From positions 310,001 to 374,000 of the forward strand of contig JADJGJ010000004.1 of assembly GCA_016708105.1 (NCBI GenBank): a stretch of 64,000 nucleotides of DNA, written 5' to 3'. The notes beneath the pieces are model-generated. The model was given only the letters and a program-made list of their open reading frames with translations, did not search any database and was not told the origin of the DNA. This document shows positions 45,670-52,707 of this stretch, piece after piece. A program made the position numbers and the translations under genes. Position 1 is the first letter of the stretch; each line of letters starts with the position of its first letter. This DNA comes from Crocinitomicaceae bacterium. Its GTDB lineage: Bacteria; Bacteroidota; Bacteroidia; Flavobacteriales_D; Crocinitomicaceae.

Positions 45670-45805
45670 TTTGTTTAATTTTTAAGGTTAAACTCAATGA
45701 TGAGGCCTCACCAAAAAGCAGTTAAAAATAACTTATTTTAAATACAGTGCCTTGATTTTTTTAGCAATGATTCCTCCAAGAGTATAAAACAAGTTTCCTG
45801 CCGTT

Positions 45806-46024
45806 TTACATTAGTTCTTTTGCATCAACGCCAAGCCCTTTGGCTATTGCATAAACCGTGCAAATTGAAGTATTAAGTCTGCCTGTCTCTATTCTCGCTA
45901 TCTGACTTAAAGTAAGATCAGATTCATAAGCCAAATCTTCTTGGCTCATACCTTTTGATTTCCTTATTTTTCTAAGGTTTTCACCAAATCTTCTGAGTAT
46001 CTTTTCATCCCTGACTTTATGCAC
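45806..46024 (-). CDS. XRE-family transcriptional regulator, 72 aa
   Basis: A single helix-turn-helix domain: RFGENLRKIRKSKGMSQEDLAYES, LTLSQIARIETGRLN, VYAIAKGLGVDAKELM. It is divergent from the lipoprotein genes at 46104 and 46506, and the shared 79-base spacer holds two copies of an ATAGCAA...TTGCTAT palindrome, one touching its own start codon. It most likely represses both directions. Confidence 0.88.
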   Translation of the reverse strand: MHKVRDEKILRRFGENLRKIRKSKGMSQEDLAYESDLTLSQIARIETGRLNTSICTVYAIAKGLGVDAKELM

Positions 46025-46080
46025 ATAGCAAAATTGCTATAACTGCACATCTTAAATTATAGCAAAGTTGCCTATATTTG
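46025..46080. promoter_or_regulatory. Divergent operator region with two palindromes and a promoter
   Basis: ATAGCAA-AA-TTGCTAT (46025-46040) is a perfect palindrome directly before the XRE start codon. A near copy, ATAGCAA-AG-TTGCCTAT (46059-46075), overlaps a perfect TAnnTTTG promoter element (TATATTTG, 46073-46080) that faces the lipoprotein genes. The centres are about 34 bases apart, three helical turns. Confidence 0.7.
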
Positions 46081-46103
46081 ACCTCAACTTAAATTTAAAC
46101 TTT

Positions 46104-46490
46104 ATGAAAAAACTTAAATTCTTATTGATTTTGGCAGGGCTATTTATCGCTGTTTCTTGTAAAAAAGAAGGATGCACAGACCCTCTTGCAGACAACTACA
46201 ACGCATCAGCCAATGATAATGACGGTTCTTGTGAATACACAGGGCAAGTCACGTTTTGGATGTCAAGCGGTTCAGATAATGTCAATGTCACATTAAACGG
46301 AATCACAAGCACTATTTCGGTTAATCTATCTGCCGTTCCTGATTGTGGAGCAAACGGTTGCGCAAATTTTACATTACCATCAGGCACATATTCATACCAC
46401 GCAGAAGAAGATGCCTTATTTCCTGCTGAATGGGATGGAAGCGTATCTATTCCGAAAGCAGATTGCAAAACAGTTCAATTAGTTTATTAA
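46104..46490 (+). CDS. Small lipoprotein with GCTDP...DGSC motif
   Basis: 128 residues from ATG 46104, which starts the lipoprotein signal KLKFLLILAGLFIAVSC; the longer frame from 46068 would begin upstream of the promoter element. The mature N terminus GCTDPLADNYNASANDNDGSC is the common Bacteroidota 'GCTD...A.NY...A..DDGSC' module, probably a calcium-stabilised disulfide unit. The rest is a small beta domain with paired cysteines (VPDCGANGCANF). Surface or outer-membrane location is expected. The following gene has the same module. Confidence 0.75.
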   Translation: MKKLKFLLILAGLFIAVSCKKEGCTDPLADNYNASANDNDGSCEYTGQVTFWMSSGSDNVNVTLNGITSTISVNLSAVPDCGANGCANFTLPSGTYSYHAEEDALFPAEWDGSVSIPKADCKTVQLVY

Positions 46491-46505
46491 TCTAAAAAAC
46501 GAAAA

Positions 46506-47030
46506 ATGAAAAAAGTTATAATCGCACTAACGTTAGGCAGTTCTTTGACAATGTTTTCGTGTAAAAAAGAAATCTACGGATGCACAGACAATACCGCAGA
46601 AAATTATTCAACTTATGCAACAGTTGATGATGGTAGTTGCTATCATTATACAGAACCAGTTATCCCTTCTCAGGATGCCAATATTGAGTCCGATCAGTTC
46701 ACAATTTCAAGTTGGACATGGTCTGACCCTTCATACTATAAAGCAATAAATTACACACCAATAACGCAGGATGTTTTAGATGATGGGGCTGTTTTGGTTT
46801 ATATTTCAGTTGGTTCAAGTCAATGGTCACAACTTCCAGTAACATTTTATCCGTCAGACACCTATTCAACGTCTTTGGAAGTTACAAGTTCCTTAGGACA
46901 AGTTACAATTTTTTGGACGGACTCAGATCATTTAACATTAAATCCCGGAACATGGACTTTTAAAATTGTTGTGATTCAAAACGTAGGAATGATGACTAAT
47001 AACGAGAGAGATATTTACAACATCAAATAG
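46506..47030 (+). CDS. Second lipoprotein with GCTDN...DGSC motif
   Basis: 174 residues. Lipoprotein signal VIIALTLGSSLTMFSC, then YGCTDNTAENYSTYATVDDGSC, the same module as in the preceding gene, followed by a beta-rich domain of about 120 residues without cysteines (FTISSWTWSDPSYY, TWTFKIVVIQNVG). It follows the first lipoprotein gene by 15 bases and ends at a strong terminator, so the two form one operon under the XRE-controlled promoter. Confidence 0.75.
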   Translation: MKKVIIALTLGSSLTMFSCKKEIYGCTDNTAENYSTYATVDDGSCYHYTEPVIPSQDANIESDQFTISSWTWSDPSYYKAINYTPITQDVLDDGAVLVYISVGSSQWSQLPVTFYPSDTYSTSLEVTSSLGQVTIFWTDSDHLTLNPGTWTFKIVVIQNVGMMTNNERDIYNIK

Positions 47031-47055
47031 TTGAGTTGTCATCATTTGATTTTTT

Positions 47056-47088
47056 AGGGATTGCTTTTTAAAAGCTATCCCTTTTTTG
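47056..47088 (+). terminator. Terminator after the lipoprotein operon
   Basis: AGGGATTGCTTTT pairs with AAAAGCTATCCCT, then TTTTTT. The hairpin also contains the stop codon of the convergent IS1595-type transposase (47068-47070), so it can serve both. Confidence 0.85.
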
Positions 47089-48107
47089 TTTGTTCCTTAT
47101 CCAATCTGGGCGGTTTATTTTCTTCGCAATATGGGATTTTTTCTGAGGGTACGTAATTCGTTTAATGATCTTTTTCGGTTTGTAATCGACTAAGCATTTT
47201 CCATCGTCAACAGCCTTATCTATTGTTTCATCAAAAAACGATTTTTTGTTTTTGTTATTGTATTTGTAAGCAAATTCAACCATATAGAACGGCAGATATT
47301 TTTTGCTTAACACTACATACTGACCTTTAATGCCTCCTTTTACAATGCTCCAAAATCCTTCAATTGTGTTTGTATGTATTACTCCATCCTTCACATATTC
47401 TTTCAGTGAATGATTTACAGTTAGATGTTGTAGATGACTGTCAAAACTTTTATATGCTTTATATTCATCTGTCATCATTACGGCATTATCAGTATCAACA
47501 TACTTTTTAAGCATTGCCAACATATCACGGGAAGTAAGTGAATCCATCACTTTTGCTATAACACGTTTTTTGCCTTCACGCTCTACAATTCCAACAACAG
47601 GTATTTTATCCGTTCCTCTGCCTCTTTTTGGTTTGTTAATATCAACCGTAGATAAATTAGCAACACTTGGATCAACTTTTACGCCTCTTTTTCTTGGTTT
47701 GCCTCCAATATATGATTCGTCCATCTCTACAATGCCTTCAAGCATTTCGCCATCATCAACCATTGCACAACGCACACGCATACAGGCATACCACGCCGTT
47801 TTATATGTTACGCCTATTGTCTTGAAACCTGCGCTGATGAAATACCTTTCTTTGCGTTTAACATCAAAGCAATAAGCATAAACCATTTGGGCAGCTCCAA
47901 CTTGCTTGCTTCAAAAATAGTTCCGTTTAGAACAGTAAAATCTTTGTTTGTGTCGTTGCAATGCCAATATATAGAGCCTTTACGTTTTGTAACGTTTGTT
48001 TTACCTGTGAATGGTGAAACAGGAATTTCACCCCACTTCTTTTTTTCAAGAAATTCAATGCACTTTTTACGTGTATTGAACCGCTTTTGTATTTCAAATA
48101 AATTCAT
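47068..48107 (-). pseudogene. IS1595-family (ISXO2-like) transposase with one frameshift
   Basis: Two frames make up one transposase. Frame 1 (48107-47814) gives the N-terminal part, with SPFTG in place of the usual CPxC zinc ribbon, then FTVLNGTIFEASKLELPKWF and LNAKKGISSAQVSR. Frame 2 (from 47886 to 47068) gives TIGVTYKTAWY, the catalytic IVEMDESYIGGKPRKRG, VMMTDEYKAYKSF, and HTNTIEGFWSIVKGG (DDE acidic residues). The join is at AGACAATAGG near 47826, where one extra A would restore continuity. A loss of one base is likelier than programmed shifting, because no slippery heptamer is visible. Whether the IS is complete could not be judged; no clear terminal repeats were found. Confidence 0.8.
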
Positions 48108-48123
48108 TGACTCTTGTTTTTAG

Positions 48124-48193
48124 TGGAGATAGTCGGAATCGAACCGACTTACATCTTTTTGTCAAGAAAAGATTCTTACCATTAAGTACCCCC
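48124..48193 (-). tRNA. tRNA-like sequence, possibly a degenerate tRNA
   Basis: On the minus strand: acceptor arm GGGGGTA/TATCTCC (seven pairs, two G-U) with discriminator A, a short D-arm CTT-AATGGT-AAG, an anticodon arm CTTTT-CTTGACA-AAAAG (the stem can extend to seven pairs) and a perfect T-arm GTCGG-TTCGATT-CCGAC. The loop would read UGA if U33 is the first T, yet there is no long variable arm as serine tRNAs need. The connector between acceptor and D-arm is missing. It may be a decayed or specialised tRNA. It begins 16 bases beyond the start codon of the transposase. Confidence 0.5.
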
Positions 48194-48350
48194 AACACCA
48201 TGATTGGCGATACAAATGTAGATTGACTTTGATGGCGAATAAATAAAAGAGGTGCATAACAATTTTGAAAAAATTTAAGTACCTAAAATCGGACTACATG
48301 ATTTAAGCACCTAAAATTTATGTATCTTTGTTATGTCAAGAAAAGATTCT
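48160..48350. repeat. 17-bp direct repeat involving the tRNA-like anticodon arm
   Basis: TGTCAAGAAAAGATTCT occurs at 48160-48176, inside the anticodon arm of the tRNA-like sequence, and again at 48334-48350, 174 bases away, just beside the terminator of the gene at 48362. Between them are two imperfect TTTAAGYACCTAAAAT repeats (48275-48290 and 48302-48317). Duplication of an anticodon-arm segment is a typical trace of integrase-mediated insertion (att sites). No integrase gene is in the window. Confidence 0.55.
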
Positions 48351-48351
48351 G

Positions 48352-48382
48352 AAAGACCGACCTATTTTTTTAGGCGGTCTTT
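48352..48382 (-). terminator. Hairpin overlapping the end of the 200-aa gene
   Basis: AAAGACCG-A-CCTA and TAGG-CGGTCTTT pair around a six-T loop. The minus-strand stop codon (48362-48364) is inside the stem, so termination would be tight against translation. Confidence 0.55.
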
Positions 48383-48964
48383 TGCTTTTTTATAATGATG
48401 CTGAATAGCATTATAGTATGCGGAAACATTTCGCTTTGGTGCTTTTTTATCCAATACACTTGATCCTAATGCCTCAATAATTTTACAAGAAATAAAGGCA
48501 CGTTTGTAATCTGAAAGTTTTTTTGTTGAGATATTAAAGTCATTCAGGTATTCTATCACGTATCTACAAATACTTGGTCTAATATCAGAATCCTTTTTAC
48601 TTCGTTCATATTTTGAAATTACAGACGACACCAACCTGCCTATACTGTATTCTTCTTTTATTCTTTCTTCGTGGTCAACTGGGAAGTAATAAGTTCTAAA
48701 AATGTGCCCATTTAATTCGATTTTCTGCTCTTCGATTCCGTTTAATGCTTCATAGTATATTTTTGATATACGCTCTTTTTCTGATAATACTTTTGATTTA
48801 TTTGCCTTCGACAATATAGACAGTAGATTAATCGCTGTTTTGGCTGGCACATCTTGCCTTCTCCCAATCAGTTCGTTTATTTCATCAAGGCATTTCCAAA
48901 ATTTATCCCCGTCCTCTATAAGATATTCAAGTTTTATTTCAAATGACTTTGTATTTTTACCCAT
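48362..48964 (-). CDS. Hypothetical 200-aa protein, partner of XRE-pentapeptide protein
   Basis: A charged, helix-rich cytoplasmic protein without signal peptide: EIKLEYLIEDGDKFWKCLDE at the start, LNGHIFRTYYFPVDHEERIK in the middle, NVSAYYNAIQHHYKKAKDRLKK at the end. I do not recognise the family. It starts nine bases after the stop of the XRE-pentapeptide gene, which indicates an operon. The strong overlap of its end with a hairpin suggests a compact self-contained two-gene unit. Confidence 0.7.
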   Translation of the reverse strand: MGKNTKSFEIKLEYLIEDGDKFWKCLDEINELIGRRQDVPAKTAINLLSILSKANKSKVLSEKERISKIYYEALNGIEEQKIELNGHIFRTYYFPVDHEERIKEEYSIGRLVSSVISKYERSKKDSDIRPSICRYVIEYLNDFNISTKKLSDYKRAFISCKIIEALGSSVLDKKAPKRNVSAYYNAIQHHYKKAKDRLKK

Positions 48965-48973
48965 TGAATCTAA

Positions 48974-49894
48974 TTAATGCCTTGACTCAAAGGTACAAAA
49001 TTTAGTAGTTTCTGTATTTAAAGGGATAGGTGCGTTATTTTTTAGAAACGCATAAGTAATAGAATCTGTTTTACAATTTACAAATTGAACTTTACTAAAT
49101 CGCTCATTATATTTAAAGAAAGAGTTTTTGATTGTCGCGTTTTCAAATATCACACGGTAGAAACCACAGCGCTCAAAATGACAATCTGAAAGGGCACCTG
49201 AAAAGATGAGGTGACTAAAATTGGTTTTAATAAATTGGGTTGATTTCCAAACCACTTCTGAGAAATTACATGATTCAATATTACAATCTGAAAGATGAGA
49301 GCCGGTAAAATTACCCTGAGTGAAATTGCACTTTTCAAGGTTAGTCTTAACAATTTCAACTTCAGTAAAATCACATTGAATGTACTTGTTATCTAAAAAA
49401 TTGGATGATTTGATGATGGATTTATTGAATTTTGTCCCTGAGAAATCACAGGCCTCCATGTTGTTTTTGGTAAGATTGAGCTTTGATAAATCTGAATTTA
49501 AGAAATCACATTTTTTAAGGTTAGAAGAACAAAAATTCTCGCTCAAATTTTTTATACCTGAAAAATTGGCGTCTGTCCAGTTGCCTTCTGACATGTCCCA
49601 GCCACCATCAATTATTTTTTTCTCAACTGGTTCCTTATGAATTGTCTCTGTGTATTTTTCAATTGGCTTATCATTTATTTCATGATTTGAATTTTCAGAA
49701 AAATAGTTGAGGTCAACTTGAAATAGCTCAGACAAGCGGTTTAGGGTGATGATATCGGGCATTGATTCTCCACGCTCCCATTTGCCTACGGCCTGCGGAC
49801 TGATAGATATTTTATTGGCAAGTTCAGCTTGTGATAAGTTGATTTTTTTTCGTGCCTGAGCAATTTTATTGCCTATTAACTTTGAATTGATCAT
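48974..49894 (-). CDS. XRE helix-turn-helix protein fused to pentapeptide repeats
   Basis: 306 residues. N-terminal XRE domain (about 1-65: LIGNKIAQARKKINLSQAEL, SISPQAVGKWERGESMPDI, LNRLSELFQVDLNYF), a polar linker (66-95), then about 190 residues of pentapeptide repeats with the A(D/N)LXX pattern in degenerate form: WTDANFSG, NLKKCDFLNSDLSKLNLTKN, NLEKCNFTQGNFTG, NIESCNFSE. Pentapeptide repeats form a right-handed beta-helix that can mimic DNA or bind proteins such as gyrase. The fusion suggests a regulator whose repeat coil senses or binds a partner. Direct repeats lie upstream of its promoter. Confidence 0.85.
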   Translation of the reverse strand: MINSKLIGNKIAQARKKINLSQAELANKISISPQAVGKWERGESMPDIITLNRLSELFQVDLNYFSENSNHEINDKPIEKYTETIHKEPVEKKIIDGGWDMSEGNWTDANFSGIKNLSENFCSSNLKKCDFLNSDLSKLNLTKNNMEACDFSGTKFNKSIIKSSNFLDNKYIQCDFTEVEIVKTNLEKCNFTQGNFTGSHLSDCNIESCNFSEVVWKSTQFIKTNFSHLIFSGALSDCHFERCGFYRVIFENATIKNSFFKYNERFSKVQFVNCKTDSITYAFLKNNAPIPLNTETTKFCTFESRH

Positions 49895-49927
49895 AATGCG
49901 TTAAATTTATTTGCCCAAAATTATGCC

Positions 49928-49994
49928 GCCTAACTATTCTGCTTTGATTAGATGTGCTTACCATTAGTTGTATATTGACAACAATTAGTTGTAT
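49928..49994. promoter_or_regulatory. Repeats and core-like site upstream of the XRE-pentapeptide gene
   Basis: ATTAGTTGTAT is repeated at 49963-49973 and 49984-49994, start to start 21 bases (two helical turns), a good candidate operator for the XRE protein. GTTAGGC (minus strand, 49934-49928) lies 34 bases before the start codon and is a match to the GTTRRRY core also seen beside the HEPN gene. The remaining gap to 50124 holds nothing recognisable. Confidence 0.45.
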
Positions 49995-50124
49995 CATGAC
50001 CACAGCATGTTGTAATGCGAAATGTTGTTTCCCAAATTTACAATTCAGCGCAATACCACAATTGTGCATGGATAGAATAAAATGATCCTTCTTTAGGCTC
50101 AGGTTGTGAAACAAAAACGTCGTT

Positions 50125-50152
50125 GTAGGCGCAGGTCGCGACCTGCGCCTAC
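50125..50152. repeat. Perfect 28-bp palindrome
   Basis: GTAGGCGCAGGTCG followed directly by its exact reverse complement. Much more GC-rich than its surroundings. A second hairpin, GTGAGT-CGCA-ACTCAC, lies at 50278-50293. Such units resemble bacterial dispersed palindromes (REP-like). Confidence 0.8.
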
Positions 50153-50164
50153 GGAAAGAGCGTG

Positions 50165-50203
50165 ATGATCACAACCTGCGCCTAAGTTATGATTAGAATT
50201 TAC
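50165..50203. repeat. 39-bp dispersed repeat, copy 1
   Basis: Begins ATGATCACAACCTGCGCC and recurs at 50957-50995 with one mismatch. It contains the ACCTGCGCCTA half of the adjacent 28-bp palindrome. Confidence 0.75.
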
Positions 50204-50298
50204 GACCCGGAAATTCATCTTTCAAATCCTCTTGCTGAATCAGAAATTTAAATTTGCATTTGTTTTGTTGTGAACGTGTGAGTCGCAACTCACGGCTG

Positions 50299-50805
50299 CT
50301 AATGATGTCCGGAATCTGGTTTACTCAACTCTTGGATCAGACTTATGAGCTCATCTAAGCTTATGCCATCTAGCTGAAAAGGAGATATAATGTTTTTATT
50401 TAAATACACGATTTGCAGTTTCCCATCTTCTTCTCCGCGTGATGTTTTAGAAAAATAGAAATCTGCTGCTGTTCCTTGTAATTTTTGGTCATGAAATAGT
50501 TTATAGTCAAAATAGTGTTTTATATTATCAAGGTGGAATTCTAAGACCTGTTTCCCGAACAAATTCCACAACAAAATGCGCAATAAAAAAATTGAGACCC
50601 CGAGAAAAATTCCCATTGAAACAAATAAGCCAAAGCTGAACTCGTCTACCAAAAATAAAATCAAAATTGGCATCATCATTCCGCCTAGCACAAATACTGA
50701 TAGAAATAGTATGGGCAATAATGGTGGTCTTTCTCCAAATATTGAAACCACAACCGTTTCATCAGATAAACTAACCACTGAAAATTGATTCACTTTCTGC
50801 CGCAA
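50299..50805 (-). CDS. Hypothetical membrane protein, 168 aa
   Basis: A short soluble N terminus (MRQKVNQFSVVSLSDETVVV) is followed by two membrane helices (LPILFLSVFVLGGMMMPILI and FGLFVSMGIFLGVSIFLL) and a C-terminal cytoplasmic part of about 80 residues (FHLDNIKHYFDYKLF, ISLDELISLIQEL), which looks like a PH-type domain in its strand-rich pattern; that is inference. It stands alone between the two copies of the 39-bp repeat. Confidence 0.65.
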   Translation of the reverse strand: MRQKVNQFSVVSLSDETVVVSIFGERPPLLPILFLSVFVLGGMMMPILILFLVDEFSFGLFVSMGIFLGVSIFLLRILLWNLFGKQVLEFHLDNIKHYFDYKLFHDQKLQGTAADFYFSKTSRGEEDGKLQIVYLNKNIISPFQLDGISLDELISLIQELSKPDSGHH

Positions 50806-50956
50806 GATGTGTTAAAATTAGATTGGTTAATATATGCTTATGGAAAGATAATAAAAAGTGTGACACGTTGAAAAATAGCAACATATTTAAAAGGGAATGA
50901 ACTTTGATCCCAAATTATGCAATTCAATAAATCTTAACCCAAATGGGTTGTAATAA

Positions 50957-50995
50957 ATGATCACAACCTGCGCCTAAGTTATGAATAGAATTTAC
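50957..50995. repeat. 39-bp dispersed repeat, copy 2
   Basis: Same sequence as 50165-50203 except one base (GATTAG against GAATAG). The two copies bracket the membrane protein gene in the same orientation, 792 bases apart; this copy ends directly at the stop codon of the histidine kinase gene. Confidence 0.75.
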
Positions 50996-50999
50996 AAGC

Positions 51000-52085
51000 C
51001 TAACCGCCAACCGGCAAGTTGATTATAAACGTAGTGCCTGTGCCTGCTTCACTTTGAACTGCAATATTGCCCCCGTGCCTCACGGCTATTTTGCGGCAAA
51101 CAGCAAGCCCAATTCCTGAGCCCTCATACTTTTTACCTTCAAGGCGTTGAAAAAACTGGAATACTTTTTCTGCGTACTTGCTGTCAAATCCAATACCGTT
51201 ATCTGTAACAGTAATTTCAATCTTGTTTTTTAATGAAGCAGAATCTTGTATTTCTCTGCATTGCAATTTAATCAGCGGAGCTTCATTTTCTTTTCTGAAC
51301 TTAATAGAATTAGATATTAAATTCTGAAAGAGTTGTTTAATTTGGGTTCTATCTGCGGCGATATGTGGTAGCTTTTCTGTTTCAATTTTTGCACCACTTT
51401 TTTCTATTACCAGTTCCAAATCATCTAACACCTCATGCAACACTTCATTCAAATCAATTTTCACAAATGGGTTATTGCCGGTTGAGAGACGAGAGTATGT
51501 AAGTAAATCATTAATTAATGTTTGCATGCGTGATGAGGCATTCATCATGCGGTCAAAATAATCTTGACCTTTTTCTGAGAGATTACTTTTTTCAGTAATC
51601 AATATACGATCACCAAACGATTGAATTTTTCTCAACGGCTCTTGTAAATCATGTGAGGCAACATAGGCAAATTGTTCCAAGTCAGCATTGGAAACTTTTA
51701 ATTCTTCAGTGAGTTTGAGTACGTCTCGTTGTTGTTGTTGTATAATGTTTTCACGCCGTTTGTACTGAATAATACCAAACATGGTGATTAGAATAGAAAT
51801 GATAGATAACACACGATTTGTTAATACAATATACATGTCGGTTCCCTCAGGTTTAAAAAAGAGACCAAAAAAGGTGAGCATTACGCCAATCAAACTAAAC
51901 ACAACGGTTGGATTCATGCCTTTAATCCACAAAGTCATCAATACAACAATGGTGTACACAAAACCCCATGCCACACCTAAAGGGCTTGTTACATCAGCAT
52001 AAAAAACCAAAGCGCAAGCAATGGCACCAAGGATATTGAGCAGTGTAGAATTAATATCGGTGATTCCTTTATTCATGAAGCACAA
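51000..52085 (-). CDS. Membrane sensor histidine kinase
   Basis: 361 residues. Three or four membrane helices in the first 110 residues (LLNILGAIACALVFYA, WGFVYTIVVLMTLWI, VVFSLIGVMLTFFGLFF, NRVLSIISILITMFGII), a coiled coil, a HisKA domain with the phosphoacceptor in ASHDLQEPLRKIQSFG, and a HATPase with DNGIGF and SGIGLAVCRKI. No periplasmic sensor domain, so it senses in or near the membrane. It is divergent from a Rcp1-like receiver and a hybrid kinase gene. The true start may be Met4 (MNKGITDI, 52076). Confidence 0.92.
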   Translation of the reverse strand: MCFMNKGITDINSTLLNILGAIACALVFYADVTSPLGVAWGFVYTIVVLMTLWIKGMNPTVVFSLIGVMLTFFGLFFKPEGTDMYIVLTNRVLSIISILITMFGIIQYKRRENIIQQQQRDVLKLTEELKVSNADLEQFAYVASHDLQEPLRKIQSFGDRILITEKSNLSEKGQDYFDRMMNASSRMQTLINDLLTYSRLSTGNNPFVKIDLNEVLHEVLDDLELVIEKSGAKIETEKLPHIAADRTQIKQLFQNLISNSIKFRKENEAPLIKLQCREIQDSASLKNKIEITVTDNGIGFDSKYAEKVFQFFQRLEGKKYEGSGIGLAVCRKIAVRHGGNIAVQSEAGTGTTFIINLPVGG

Positions 52086-52254
52086 AATTGCACATTGCCA
52101 AGGTTCGAAGGCATGATTTCAATCACCAGCACACATATTAAATCATATCTTGTAACAGGTTCTGTATGATGTTTATCATATTTTTTCAGCGCAGAGTTGA
52201 ATAATCTTGTTGTCACCATTCATCTGCAATAGTTTTTTCTCATTCAATTTAGCC

Positions 52255-52707
52255 ATGCCACAAGCCATATCCATTGAAATTCTTATTGCAGACGATGATG
52301 CAGAAGACCGCATGTTGATTACAGATGCGCTGTATGAAAGCAGGTTAAAAAACAATATTCAGCATGTTGAAGATGGCGAAGAGCTTATTCACTACTTGAA
52401 AAACGAAGGAAAGTATAGCAACAAAAAACAATATCCAACGCCCGGCATCATTTTGCTCGATTTGAATATGCCAAAAAAAGATGGTAGGGAGGCATTGAAA
52501 GAAATTAAGTCAGACGCGCGTTTGAGCATGATTCCCGTTATTGTTTTAACTACATCAAAAGCTGAAGAAGATATTGTGAGATCATACAACTTGGGGGTAA
52601 ATTCTTTTATTACTAAACCGGTGAGTTTTACTTCCATGGTTGAGGTAATGAAAACACTCAACAAGTATTGGTTTGAAATTGTTGAACTCCCACGGCACAA
52701 GTCATGA
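52255..52707 (+). CDS. Rcp1-like single-domain response regulator
   Basis: 150 residues from ATG 52255 (MPQAISIEILIADDDAEDRM); the frame from 52207 adds 16 residues without family match. One receiver domain: acidic pocket ADDDAED, phosphoacceptor Asp in ILLDLNMPKKDG, Thr in IVLTTSKAEED and the Lys in FITKPVSF. There is no output domain, typical of the Rcp1 group partnered with membrane or phytochrome-type kinases. Its stop overlaps the start of the hybrid kinase gene (ATGA). Confidence 0.9.
   Translation: MPQAISIEILIADDDAEDRMLITDALYESRLKNNIQHVEDGEELIHYLKNEGKYSNKKQYPTPGIILLDLNMPKKDGREALKEIKSDARLSMIPVIVLTTSKAEEDIVRSYNLGVNSFITKPVSFTSMVEVMKTLNKYWFEIVELPRHKS

Noticed and set aside
45740..45800. 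Possible 19-residue peptide (TTG start, ending IKALYLK) between the XRE gene and the 44-residue peptide
   Set aside because: Too short, without ATG or terminator; plausible-looking but unsupported.
47814..47886. Programmed -1 frameshift in the IS1595-type transposase
   Set aside because: No slippery heptamer or stimulatory hairpin is visible at the join (AGACAATAGG); one lost base explains it.
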